From positions 3,162,001 through 3,226,000 of the forward strand of contig NZ_CP032543.1 of assembly GCF_003610995.1 (NCBI RefSeq): a stretch of DNA of 64,000 nucleotides. Reading direction: 5' to 3'. Each line of letters starts with the position of its first letter. Positions within the stretch are counted from its first letter, which is position 1. Below the pieces are notes generated by a model that was not told where the DNA came from, ran no database searches, and saw only the letters and a program-made list of their open reading frames with translations. Made by a program: the position numbers and the translations under genes. This DNA is from Streptomyces griseus subsp. griseus (GTDB taxonomy: Bacteria > Actinomycetota > Actinomycetes > Streptomycetales > Streptomycetaceae). Below, piece after piece: positions 50,103 to 60,330 of this stretch.

Positions 50103-51436
50103 AGCGTCTGGCGCTGCGGACCGGGGTCCGCTGGAAGATCAGCATCGCCATCGCCGCGGTCGGCGCGCTCATCGCGGTGGCGCTGAGCCTCGTCGTCCAC
50201 AACGCGGCCCGGGTCTCCATGATCGAGAACGCCCGCGAGGTGCAGCTGGAGCGGCTGCTGGGCGCGCAGCGGTTCTACGAGGCGACGAGCATGCAGAAGG
50301 GCGGGCCCAAGTTCGGGGCGAAGCTCAACGACCCGGCGATCCCGCCGAGCCTGCGCGACGAGGTCCGCAAGAACCGGCGGGCCACACATGTGACGGAGAC
50401 CTCCGACGGGGTGCCCGATGTCTGGGCGGCCGTTCCGCTGGCCAACGGGGACGTGCTCTCGCTGCACACCCGGTTCGCCGACCGGTCCGCCACGATCATG
50501 GACGACCTGGACCGGGCGCTGATCATCGGCTCGGTCTCCGTCGTCTTCGGCGGCTGCGCGCTCGGGGTCCTCATCGGCGGCCAGCTCTCGCGCCGGCTGC
50601 GCAAGGCGGCGGCCGCGGCGGGCCGGGTGGCCGAGGGCCAGACCGACGTACGGGTCCGGGAGGCCGTGGGCGGGGTCGTCCGCGACGAGACGGACGAGCT
50701 GGCGCGGGCGGTCGACGCGCTGACCGACGCGCTGCACGAGCGGATCGAGGCGGAGCGCCGGGTCACCGCGGACATCGCCCATGAGCTGCGTACGCCGGTG
50801 ACCGGGCTGCTCACCGCCGCCGAGCTGCTGCCGCCGGGCCGCCCGACCGAGCTGGTACGGGACCGGGCCCAGGCGATGCGGACGCTGGTCGAGGACGTGC
50901 TGGAGGTGGCCCGCCTGGACAGCGCGTCGGAGCGGGCCGAGCTCCAGGAGCTGCCGCTCGGGGAGTTCGTCAGCCGGCGGATCGGGCTGCTGGACCCGGA
51001 TGTGACCGTGCAGGTGGTGCATGAGTCCTGGGTCTCCACGGACCCGCGCCGCCTGGAGCGCATCCTCGGCAACCTCCTCGGCAACGCCGCCAAGCACGGG
51101 TCCACCCCGGTGGAGGTCACGGTGGAGGGCCGGGTGGTACGGGTCAGGGACCACGGCCCGGGGTTCCCGGAGGAGCTGCTGCGGGACGGGCCGAGCCGGT
51201 TCCGTACGGGGTCGATGGACCGGGCCGGGCACGGGCACGGTCTCGGTCTGACGATCGCGGCGGGCCAGGCGCGGGTGCTGGGGGCCCGGCTGACCTTCCG
51301 GAACGCGGCGCCCGTGGGTGCGGCGGAGGGCACGGGCGGGGCGATCGCGGTGCTGTGGCTGCCGGAACACGCGCCGACGGCGACGGGGAGCTTCCCGATG
51401 CTGCGGGGCGCGGACGAGCGGCAGCCGCAGGGGTGA
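50099..51436 (+). CDS. cseC: Sensor histidine kinase CseC
   Basis: CseC senses cell-wall stress and phosphorylates CseB. From ATG 50099 the product has 445 residues: TM1 at about 12-34 (RWKISIAIAAVGALIAVALS), an extracytoplasmic sensor of about 100 residues, TM2 at about 140-160, HAMP, the H-box TADIAHELRTPVTGL (His228), N-box ERILGNLLGNAAKHG and G-box GHGHGLGLTIAAG. The cseC frame is open upstream across repeats to 49862, inside cseB, so a longer N-terminus is possible. It completes the sigE-cseABC operon. Confidence 0.93.
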   Translation: MKRLALRTGVRWKISIAIAAVGALIAVALSLVVHNAARVSMIENAREVQLERLLGAQRFYEATSMQKGGPKFGAKLNDPAIPPSLRDEVRKNRRATHVTETSDGVPDVWAAVPLANGDVLSLHTRFADRSATIMDDLDRALIIGSVSVVFGGCALGVLIGGQLSRRLRKAAAAAGRVAEGQTDVRVREAVGGVVRDETDELARAVDALTDALHERIEAERRVTADIAHELRTPVTGLLTAAELLPPGRPTELVRDRAQAMRTLVEDVLEVARLDSASERAELQELPLGEFVSRRIGLLDPDVTVQVVHESWVSTDPRRLERILGNLLGNAAKHGSTPVEVTVEGRVVRVRDHGPGFPEELLRDGPSRFRTGSMDRAGHGHGLGLTIAAGQARVLGARLTFRNAAPVGAAEGTGGAIAVLWLPEHAPTATGSFPMLRGADERQPQG

Positions 51437-51777
51437 GGCTGCCCGGGCTTCTCCGGGGTACGACGCCGCTGGCGAGGCCGCCCTTCGGCCCTCCGGGTAC
51501 GGGGCCGCTCGTGGGTCTCGCGGGTGACGCCGACGCGAGGCCGCTCGTCGGTCGCGCACGGAACGCCGACAGCGAGGCCGCTCGCCGGTCCTTTCGGGAG
51601 ACGCCGACGGCGACCCCGAGGAGTGAGCCGTGAGGCTGTCCTCGACGTCGCCGTCGGTCGGGTGACCCGGGCGCACGCCCCGGGTACCGGGGTGTAACGG
51701 GTCCACTGAACTCTCTTCGGTTGTGCTGCACGGGCGCCGGGTCTCCCCGGCGGGTCCGCGCGGTTACGCCGGCCGGA
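51437..51777. other. Intergenic region after cseC with short repeats
   Basis: This 341-base stretch holds no supported gene. It contains three copies of GCGAGGCCGC (about 51473, 51536 and 51569) followed by CTCGTCGG-like sequence, and a hairpin at 51735-51752. Open frames across it are unconvincing. Confidence 0.55.
51735..51752 (-). terminator. Hairpin downstream of the M23 peptidase gene
   Basis: CGCCGGG (51735-51741), loop TCTC, CCCGGCG (51746-51752), 26 bases past the stop at 51778. Weak, without a T-run. Confidence 0.45.
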
Positions 51778-52494
51778 TCAGATGGAGACGTGCACCGAGC
51801 GGAGGAACGCGGCCGGGTTCAGCGCCGAGCCGTAGTTCGGGGTGGTGCGGATCTCGAAGTGCAGGTGCGGGCCGCTGGAGTTGCCGGTGTTGCCGGACAG
51901 GGCGATCTTCTGGCCCGTCTTGACCTGCTGGCCGATCTTCACGTTGATCTTCGACAGGTGCGCGTACTGCGAGTACTTGCCGTTGGAGTGCTTGACCACG
52001 ATGGCGTTGCCGTACGCGGGACCGTCGCCGGCGCCGTTCGGGCCGGCCTTCACGATGGTGCCGGTGTGGGCGGCGGTGACCGGAGTGCCGATCGGCACGG
52101 CGAAGTCCTGGCCGGAGTGCTTGGCGGCCCAGCGGGCGCCACCGGTGCCGTAGCTGGCGGACAGCGTGTACTTCTTGACCGGGGTCTTCCAGGAGGCGGC
52201 GTTCTTCTTGGCCGCCTTCTTCTTGTCCTCGGCCTTCTTCTTCGCGTCGGAGGCCTTCTTCGCGGCCGTCTTCTTGGCCGTCTCGGCGGCCTTGCTCTGG
52301 GCGGTGGCCTGCTGGGCGACCGACTGGGCGGTGGTGCCCGCGGCGAGGGGAGCGGCGGCAGCGTCGGCGTTGCCGGCCGCGAACGCCGAGCCTGCACCCA
52401 GCACCACGGACGCTCCCAGGCCTGCGGCCAGGACCGCGCCACGGATGCGGGAGGCGGACGGGCGGATGGGGTGCTGGTTCGTTGCGCGCTTCAT
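51778..52494 (-). CDS. Secreted M23-family peptidase (LytM-like)
   Basis: The 238-residue product starts MKRATNQHPIRPSASRIRGA, has a signal peptide ending near AGSAFAAGNADA, a Lys/Ala-rich coiled-coil-like region (AAKKASDAKKKAEDKKKAAK) and a LytM domain: ARWAAKHSGQDFAVPIGTPV (HxxxD zinc ligands), AAHTGTIVKAGPNG and SGPHLHFEIRTTPNYG (HxH). It cleaves peptidoglycan cross-links in the cell wall. ATG 52494 follows GGAGGACTTCACCGT. The 5' leader contains a stable hairpin. Its placement next to the SigE operon fits cell-wall remodelling, but the link is only positional. Confidence 0.92.
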   Translation of the reverse strand: MKRATNQHPIRPSASRIRGAVLAAGLGASVVLGAGSAFAAGNADAAAAPLAAGTTAQSVAQQATAQSKAAETAKKTAAKKASDAKKKAEDKKKAAKKNAASWKTPVKKYTLSASYGTGGARWAAKHSGQDFAVPIGTPVTAAHTGTIVKAGPNGAGDGPAYGNAIVVKHSNGKYSQYAHLSKINVKIGQQVKTGQKIALSGNTGNSSGPHLHFEIRTTPNYGSALNPAAFLRSVHVSI

Positions 52495-52512
52495 ACGGTG
52501 AAGTCCTCCGAA

Positions 52513-52551
52513 GGTGAGTGGACCCGGCGTGCTGTCCGGGCTTGCTCCACC
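52513..52551 (-). promoter_or_regulatory. Structured 5' leader of the M23 peptidase gene
   Basis: On the minus strand GGTGGAGCAAGCCCGG pairs with CCGGGTCCACTCACC to form a broken hairpin of about 39 bases directly upstream of the ribosome binding site. A GGGGGTGCGGGTTACC sequence precedes it (about 52552-52567). Such leaders before peptidase genes are often riboswitches in actinobacteria, but I cannot match it to c-di-AMP (ydaO). The remaining gap up to 52952 holds the promoter and no gene. Confidence 0.45.
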
Positions 52552-52952
52552 TTGGTAACCCGCACCCCCACCGGTGCTCAAACACCCCATCTACGAAGAA
52601 AAGCCGTAGCGAGGGGGGCGGGAATTCGCCTCGGTTGTCCCGTTTCGGGAGGCGGGACCGGGCGACGAAATCCCTCACCCGAATGAGGTTTAAACGCTGT
52701 TCTGGGAGCACTTTTCCGGACATGGCACCGTGAACAGCTCGTATCGCCCGCCGAGCCGGAGCCTCCTCCCCTCGCCGGGCCGAAGGTCCCTCCACCCCTC
52801 GTGACGCCATCTCCTAGCGCGGGTAGTAGGCCTGTTTCGGCCTGTGCGCCTTGTCACCGCCGGTGGGACCTAGGTCCTTCCGATTCGGGACCTTCGGCCT
52901 GCTACATCACTACGCTGGCGGGCAAGGGGATCCGCGCCCCGAGGGGACCACC

Positions 52953-53180
52953 ATGACGGCCGAGAACGCCCGTGACCCGGGCGGCGTCGAGCTCGCCGAT
53001 GCCGTCGGATCCATCCGGAACCAACTGGTGGAGGCGGTGGCCCGGGCCACCGGCCGCACGCACGAGGTGGCGTTCACGCTGAGCCCGCGGACCGCGGTGA
53101 CCGGGGAGGCGTGGGCGATCGGGACCGAGGACGACGGGTCCACGGCGGGGTTCGGGGGCGGGGGGGCGGTCCGCCGGTGA
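52953..53180 (+). CDS. Truncated trypco2-domain protein
   Basis: The product, 75 residues, starts MTAENARDPGGVELADAVGS and continues with IRNQLVEAVARATGRTHEVA, the N-terminal half of the trypco2 domain (about 110 residues in intact proteins). It then jumps to TLSPRTAVTGEAWAIGTEDD and a Gly run GFGGGGAVRR, consistent with an internal deletion that joined two distant parts. The frame is intact and GAGGGG precedes the ATG. trypco2 proteins are encoded next to trypsin-NACHT proteins in predicted conflict systems. The next gene is broken, so this is probably a relic. Confidence 0.65.
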   Translation: MTAENARDPGGVELADAVGSIRNQLVEAVARATGRTHEVAFTLSPRTAVTGEAWAIGTEDDGSTAGFGGGGAVRR

Positions 53181-53960
53181 GCGTCCCGTCCGTACGCCTC
53201 AACAGCCCGCCGACCGCACGGTGGCCGTCTTCGGCTCCCGCCAGGGCAGCGGCGTCCTCCTCACCGACCGCCCGGGTCCTGCTGCGCGGCGAGGCGGGCG
53301 CGGGCAAGACGACCCTGCTGTGGCGGCTGGCCGCCCACACGTCGGCCCGCACCCCGGACAAGGACCTGGCCCCGCCGAACGGCCTGGTCCCCCTTTGTCG
53401 TACCGCTGCGCGCCCTGCGGCCCGTGGCGGCGGATTCCCGGGCCCGGCGGAGCTGTCCGGTGCGGCCGGACCGGCGACCCCGAGGGCGTCGACCTGAGCG
53501 TCGAGGAACACACCCAGCTCCTCCAGCGCATCGCGGTCTGGCTGGTCCGCGAGGGCCAGTCGGAGTTCACCCGGGAGCAGGCGCTGCGCCAGCCCGGCCG
53601 GGGAACTCGTCGCGCCCGACGGCGCGCTCGACGCGCTGCGCGAGCACGCCGGGATCACCGGTCTCCGCCTCACCGCCTTGACCTGGGCGCACGGCCCACA
53701 GGTGCGGTATCCGCCCCCTCGGTCAAGGTTCTGTCCACACATGCCCCCGACCACGGCGAGGATCTCGGGGTGCCGCGCCCGCTCTTCCCCGGGCTCTCCC
53801 GACCTCTCCCTGGACGCCTCCGCCCTGCGCACGCCGGATCTCGCGCCGCCGCACTCCTGGCCGGGCTCGCGGGTGCTGGTCACCGGGCGGCCCCGGCAGC
53901 GTCTGATCGGGGCGGAGGAGCTGGGCGACCGGCTCGACGCCCCGTCCGGCCGACGAACGC
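53177..53960 (+). pseudogene. Decayed trypsin-NACHT NTPase gene (conflict-system effector)
   Basis: Family fragments are spread over three frames. From GTG 53177, overlapping the trypco2 stop, VSVPSVRLNS is the start; AVFGSRQGSGVLLTDR in another frame (53221 on) is the trypsin-like N-terminus, cut before its His motif. Then VLLRGEAGAGKTTLLWRLAA is a P-loop (NACHT) in frame 53177; VDLSVEEHTQLLQRIAVWLV and REGQSEFTREQALRQ (frame 53221, about 53490-53590) are NACHT-associated helices, and LREHAGITGLRLTALTWAHG follows in the third frame. Several frameshifts and deletions have removed most of an ancestral gene of several kilobases. No intact product is possible. Confidence 0.75.
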
Positions 53961-53963
53961 GCG

Positions 53964-54014
53964 AAAGGGGCTGCCCCGGACCGGCCGTAAAGCCGATTCC
54001 GGGGCAGCCCCTTT
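53964..54014 (-). terminator. Strong terminator of clpC
   Basis: AAAGGGGCTGCCCCGGA (53964-53980) is the exact reverse complement of TCCGGGGCAGCCCCTTT (53998-54014), a 17-bp stem with a loop that can fold further (CGGC/GCCG). It lies 22 bases after the clpC stop. Confidence 0.9.
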
Positions 54015-54035
54015 CCGTCACGCCCTATACGGGAG

Positions 54036-56564
<2,529 letters not shown>

Positions 56565-56789
56565 CGTTAATCGCTCCTCAGAGCGGTCGGTCAGTGAGGG
56601 GTCGGTCCCCTCCCAGTCCTTCCGCATGCTAGTCCCGCAGGACGGGACAGCTCATTCCAACTGCCGACATCCGTCCGGATCACCCCGCACCGGGCGGGGA
56701 TTCTTACTGCCGAACAGCTGACAACTGCTCCAACCCGATGGTGCGAGACGATGTTCCCGCAGGCCAGGCAGATACCCCTTTCGCCAGTA

Positions 56790-56803
56790 CGCCGATGGCG
56801 AAC
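56790..56803 (-). promoter_or_regulatory. ClgR-type box upstream of clpC
   Basis: CGCCGATGGCGAAC matches the Streptomyces ClgR box CGC-N5-GCGAAC exactly. ClgR activates clp and lon genes. It lies about 225 bases from the clpC ATG in the 450-base gap (56565-57014) that otherwise contains no gene. Confidence 0.65.
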
Positions 56804-57014
56804 GCGAGACGCCCCGGCCTGTGTGTCGCCCCTTCCCACTAGGAAAGTCTTACCCGCAATCACTGACAGTCCATGCGGCGCGCCCCGGTTCCCTCCGCTA
56901 CGGGCGAACAACCTTGCGCTGCCACACGCTCCCGCGCGCCCCCGAAAGCCGGACACAAGGTGATCGTCCGGGAGCTCTGCGTAACTTCGCCGTCGGTTCA
57001 GCGGTTCATCGGAC

Positions 57015-57638
57015 ATGGCCTTCACCGTTCCGCCGCCCCGATCGTCACCCGACGCCGGTCCCGGCCGTGCGGGCCCGGGTCCCGTCGCTCCGGACCCCGC
57101 CGCTCTCGCCCGTTGGTACGAGCGGGAGCTCGGCTGGGCGACCGAGGGGGGCGCTCCGGTGCGGCTGCTCACCGGAATCGGCTTCGACGTGCTGGAGCTT
57201 CCCGCCGAAGCCGGTCACGCCCTGCTGCGCCGCCCCGTGCGGACCGGTCCCGTACTGCTGAGCGGCGGACGCGTGGGGCTGCTGATCGCCGCGGGCGGCG
57301 CCGACGAGCTGCCGGCGCTTCTCGACTGGCTGGAGTGGGGCCCGATCGCCCTGGATCTGACCGCCGTGGGGGCGGGGGGCCGGATCGTGGCCCCGTCACC
57401 CCGAGGTGGTGCGGGCTCGTCGGGGGCCGCTGTCTGGCTGCGGCCCCCCGAGCCGAGGCGAACGCCCGGGGCGACCCTTCCCATATTCACGGGCTTCGGG
57501 AGCAGCGGTGAGGATGCCCCCGATCTCGTACGCCTGGTGGACGCCGCGGCGGCGGAATGCCATCGGGTCCGGTTGTCGCGTGCCCGGGCCGGGCTGCGTA
57601 ACAGCAGTCCGGCGGATCAGCCGTTGGCCTTCTCGTAA
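57015..57638 (+). CDS. Hypothetical protein, possibly primase/polymerase-like fragment
   Basis: The 207-residue product starts MAFTVPPPRSSPDAGPGRAG and contains LARWYERELGWATEGGAPVR, FDVLELPAEAGHALLRRPVR, GPVLLSGGRVGLLIAAGGAD and LPALLDWLEWGPIALDLTAV. The arrangement resembles the N-terminal part of bifunctional primase/polymerase (prim-pol) domain proteins, in shortened form without the acidic catalytic motif. It is probably not active as a polymerase. Its end overlaps the convergent lsr2 gene by 22 bases. The same pair occurs next to each other in S. coelicolor, from memory. Confidence 0.6.
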   Translation: MAFTVPPPRSSPDAGPGRAGPGPVAPDPAALARWYERELGWATEGGAPVRLLTGIGFDVLELPAEAGHALLRRPVRTGPVLLSGGRVGLLIAAGGADELPALLDWLEWGPIALDLTAVGAGGRIVAPSPRGGAGSSGAAVWLRPPEPRRTPGATLPIFTGFGSSGEDAPDLVRLVDAAAAECHRVRLSRARAGLRNSSPADQPLAFS

Positions 57639-57952
57639 GCCTCGCGGATCTCGGCGGGAACGCGGCCTCGGTCATTCACGTTGTGGCCGTTCTCCCGTGC
57701 CCACCGGCGGATTTCCGCGGTGTCCTTGTTGCCACCGGCCACTGCGCGGCCCTTGCCGCGGCCCGTGGCGGCGCGGCCACCGGTGCGGCGGCCACCCTTG
57801 GTGTAGGGCTCAAGAAGGCCGCGAAGCTTGTCCGCATTGGCCGTGGTGAGGTCGATCTCGTACGTCTTGCCGTCAAGCGCGAACGTCACGGTCTCGTCCG
57901 CCTCGACACCGTCGAGGTCATCGACAAGAAGGACCTGAACCTTCTGTGCCAC
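57617..57952 (-). CDS. lsr2: Nucleoid-associated silencer Lsr2
   Basis: Lsr2 binds AT-rich DNA and silences specialised-metabolism and foreign genes. The 111-residue product starts VAQKVQVLLVDDLDGVEADE, has the dimerisation part VTFALDGKTYEIDLTTANAD and KLRGLLEPYTKGGRRTGG, a basic linker (GRAATGRGKGRAVAGG), and the DNA-binding AT-hook-like part IRRWARENGHNVNDRGRVPA. GTG 57952 follows AAAGGAAATCCC; an upstream ATG at 57967 (MKGNP) is the alternative. It is downstream of a 154-base gap to the acetyltransferase gene. Confidence 0.95.
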   Translation of the reverse strand: MAQKVQVLLVDDLDGVEADETVTFALDGKTYEIDLTTANADKLRGLLEPYTKGGRRTGGRAATGRGKGRAVAGGNKDTAEIRRWARENGHNVNDRGRVPAEIREAYEKANG

Positions 57953-58106
57953 GGGATTTCCTTTCATCGAAAATGGAGTACGCGGAAAGGAAACCGCTTT
58001 TCTCGGGAAAACACAAACCCCCGGGAGAGGTTCAGGAGCGCGAGAACACGGGAAACGTGCGCGATTCGGACATAGGGATGCTGGGCTTCTGCACATCATC
58101 CACGCA

Positions 58107-58676
58107 TCACAGGTGCAGAAGCATCCGGCTGTTGCCCAAGGTGTTCGGCTTCACTCGTTCGAGACCGAGGAACTCGGCGACACCCTCGTCGTAGGAACGC
58201 AGCAGCTCACTGTAGACATCGGTGTCGACCGGAGTCTCTCCGATCTCGACGAACCCGTGCTTCGCGAAGAAGTCCACTTCGAAGGTGAGGCAGAAAACCC
58301 TGCGCACCCCGAGCCAGCGGGCGGTCTGCAAGAGCTTCTCCAGAACGTGATGCCCCACCCCGCCCCCCTTGATGCGAGGATCCACGGCGAGAGTCCGGAC
58401 TTCGGCGAGGTCTTCCCACATCACATGGAGAGCGCCGCAGCCGACGACCCGGGCATCCTCGTCGCGTTCCGCGACCCAGAACTCCTGGATGTCCTCGTAA
58501 AGGGTGACGGTGGCTTTGTCGAGGAGGATGCCGCCGGACACGTAACCGTCGAGGAGCCGACGTACGGATGACACATCACTCGTCCTCGCCCGGCGGACGG
58601 TGATGGCGGGCTTATTTACCGACGGGTCGGTATGAAAGTCGGTATCCGGTTCGGTTTGCGGCTGCTCTGAGGACAT
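58107..58676 (-). CDS. Amino-acid N-acetyltransferase (GNAT)
   Basis: The 189-residue product starts MSSEQPQTEPDTDFHTDPSV, then AITVRRARTSDVSSVRRLLD, FWVAERDEDARVVGCGALHV, DLAEVRTLAVDPRIKGGGVG (acetyl-CoA loop, Q/RxxGxG type) and ARWLGVRRVFCLTFEVDFFA, and KHGFVEIGETPVDTDVYSEL. This is the ArgA-like GNAT group seen as N-acetylglutamate synthase (EC 2.3.1.1) in actinobacteria, giving a role in the first step of arginine synthesis. ATG 58676 is used. It is followed by the lsr2 gene region and preceded by the BlaI-type gene. Confidence 0.88.
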   Translation of the reverse strand: MSSEQPQTEPDTDFHTDPSVNKPAITVRRARTSDVSSVRRLLDGYVSGGILLDKATVTLYEDIQEFWVAERDEDARVVGCGALHVMWEDLAEVRTLAVDPRIKGGGVGHHVLEKLLQTARWLGVRRVFCLTFEVDFFAKHGFVEIGETPVDTDVYSELLRSYDEGVAEFLGLERVKPNTLGNSRMLLHL

Positions 58677-58685
58677 GCCTCGACG

Positions 58686-59180
58686 CTATCGCCCGCTCTC
58701 GGACTCCGTGTCATCGGCCGGGGCGGTGACTTCGGCGGCCCCGGCGGTCGGTTCCGGCGGGTCGTCCTCCGGATTGCCCGTCGGGCCGCCTGCCGGATTG
58801 TCCGCGGAGTTGTCCACCGGGTTCGGGGAAACCATGCGAACAGCGTCCTGAAGTGCTTCGCGCTGCTCAGGCGACATCATCCCGAAGAACGCGACAAGGG
58901 CGGCGGCCGGGTTGTCACTGCGCGACCAGGCTTCGTTCATCAGTGCGGCCGAGTAGGCGGCCCTGGTGGAGACGGCCGTATATCGATATGCCCGGCCGTC
59001 CACTTCCCTGCGGACCCAGCCCTTCTGATGGAGATTGTCCATTACCGTCATCACCGTCGTGTAGGCGATGGACCGTTCCCGCTGGAGGTCCTCAAGGACT
59101 TCCCGCACGGTGACCGGACGGTTCCATTGCCAGACGCGTGTCATCACGGCGTCTTCCAGCTCTCCCAATTGGCGGGGCAC
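58686..59180 (-). CDS. BlaI/MecI/CopY family transcriptional regulator
   Basis: The 164-residue product starts VPRQLGELEDAVMTRVWQWN, has the winged helix TVREVLEDLQRERSIAYTTV and MTVMDNLHQKGWVRREVDGR, then RYTAVSTRAAYSAALMNEAW and a Pro/Asp-rich tail (PDNPAGG-like). This is the BlaI-type repressor family; there is no BlaR-type sensor next to it. GTG 59180 is chosen because of the conserved RQLGELE. The acetyltransferase gene begins 9 bases downstream of its stop, so co-transcription is likely. Confidence 0.9.
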   Translation of the reverse strand: MPRQLGELEDAVMTRVWQWNRPVTVREVLEDLQRERSIAYTTVMTVMDNLHQKGWVRREVDGRAYRYTAVSTRAAYSAALMNEAWSRSDNPAAALVAFFGMMSPEQREALQDAVRMVSPNPVDNSADNPAGGPTGNPEDDPPEPTAGAAEVTAPADDTESESGR

Positions 59181-59230
59181 GGGATCACTTTAGTGCCACA
59201 TGTCCCGAATGACTGGTTATTTACAGAGCC

Positions 59231-59264
59231 AAAAGAGCGCACGGCTCTCATGGGCCGTGCGCTC
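59231..59264 (-). terminator. Rho-independent terminator of the small membrane gene
   Basis: GAGCGCACGGC (59235-59245) pairs with GCCGTGCGCTC (59254-59264), followed on the minus strand by TTTT (59231-59234). It lies 25 bases after the stop at 59290. Confidence 0.88.
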
Positions 59265-59289
59265 CAGGTGTGCGGGGCGTACCGCGTGA

Positions 59290-59469
59290 TCAGGCGTTCT
59301 CCGGACGAGCGGTCTGCTTTACGGATTCCGCGCGGGCGATCGCCGCGTCCACGGCCTCGTCCTCCTTGGCCTTGTTCGGACCGCCCTGGCTCTTGACGAT
59401 CGTCACGACCAGGCCGATGAAGAAGATGGCCATCACCACGGGGGGCACGAGCGCGGATACGTAGTCCAT
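59290..59469 (-). CDS. Small single-pass membrane protein
   Basis: A 59-residue product too short for common gene lists: MDYVSALVPPVVMAIFFIGL continues with VVTIVKSQGGPNKAKEDEAV and ends KQTARPENA. The first 25 residues form one transmembrane helix; the rest is charged and probably cytoplasmic. A perfect terminator follows it on the same strand, which supports it as a real gene. It is common in streptomycetes without a known function. Confidence 0.82.
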   Translation of the reverse strand: MDYVSALVPPVVMAIFFIGLVVTIVKSQGGPNKAKEDEAVDAAIARAESVKQTARPENA

Positions 59470-59500
59470 GCCGTCCAGAGTAGCGAGCCCCGCACGACGG

Positions 59501-59540
59501 GACGCGGCGCCCTCCCGTGTCTTCGGGAGGGCGCCGCGTC
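59501..59540 (-). terminator. 17-bp hairpin downstream of the 59.6 kb gene
   Basis: GACGCGGCGCCCTCCCG (59501-59517) is the exact reverse complement of CGGGAGGGCGCCGCGTC (59524-59540), with a TGTCTT loop. It is 22 bases past the stop at 59563. Confidence 0.85.
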
Positions 59541-59562
59541 GGGGGCGTGCGATGCGGGCGGG

Positions 59563-60186
59563 TCAGCCCGCGGCGCGCTCCTCCTCCGAGGGCGGCGGCG
59601 TGGGCCGGCGCCGGGGCGGGAAGACCTCGGACGGCTTGGGCGCCGGGCGCTGGCCGGGGGCCGGGGCGCGGCCCGGGACGGGGGCGGCCGGGGCCTTGGG
59701 ACGTTCCGGCTCGCGGTCGGCGGTCCGGCCGCCGGGCAGGGCCAGCAGCCTGTTGCGGGGGCCGGGGGCCGACGCTGCGGCGGAGCGGCCGGCGAGCCGG
59801 GCCCGTACGGAACGTTCGGCGAGGATCTGGCACCGCTCCAGCAGGGCTGCCGCCAGCGGCTTGCCGCGCAGCGCGCGCAGGGCCGCCAGATCGTCGGGAC
59901 GGGGGTCGTAACCGGCCGCCAGGGCGTCCTGGAGCAGCTCCAGATAGCCGGTGACGGAGCCGGGGAGGGCGGCGCGGTAGCGGGCCAGGTCGGCGAGGAG
60001 GAACGCTCGCAGCCGGCCCGCCTCCCCGACCGCCTCGTCCACGGAGCCCGCGAGCCGCAGGCAGTCCTGGACATCCTCGTCGGACAGGGGCATGGGGTGG
60101 AGGGCGATGGCGAGGGCACGTCGGAGCACCCGCAGCTCGTCCGCGCTGAACGCCATGCCGCCTCGTGAACCGTAGGGCGTGGGCAT
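59563..60186 (-). CDS. Conserved streptomycete protein of unknown function
   Basis: The 207-residue product starts MPTPYGSRGGMAFSADELRV and continues LRRALAIALHPMPLSDEDVQ, DCLRLAGSVDEAVGEAGRLR and AFLLADLARYRAALPGSVTG, an all-helical domain of about 130 residues. The tail is Pro/Ala/Arg-rich (PAAPVPGRAPAPGQRPAPKP). The helical part is conserved in character among streptomycetes (S. coelicolor SCO3379, from memory). The start could be ATG 60156 (MAFSADELR). No function is known. Confidence 0.8.
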   Translation of the reverse strand: MPTPYGSRGGMAFSADELRVLRRALAIALHPMPLSDEDVQDCLRLAGSVDEAVGEAGRLRAFLLADLARYRAALPGSVTGYLELLQDALAAGYDPRPDDLAALRALRGKPLAAALLERCQILAERSVRARLAGRSAAASAPGPRNRLLALPGGRTADREPERPKAPAAPVPGRAPAPGQRPAPKPSEVFPPRRRPTPPPSEEERAAG

Positions 60187-60330
60187 GACGCGACAATACG
60201 TGCTAAATGGACAAAATCCGTTTAACTGGTCGTCGGTGGCGCGGCGCCCGCGCACGGTGTCCTGGGGCCGCCGCCCACAGCCGTTCCCGCTGGTACGCCG
60301 CGCCCGTGCGGCCGGAGCGAGCCGGACCGG

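Noticed and set aside
52552..52600. c-di-AMP (ydaO) riboswitch before the M23 gene
   Set aside because: The conserved GGGGAACC and GGGGUGAA elements are not seen; only a structured leader is supported.
57960..58106. Small gene between lsr2 and the acetyltransferase gene
   Set aside because: No frame with a ribosome binding site and coding composition was found; the stretch is the lsr2 promoter region.
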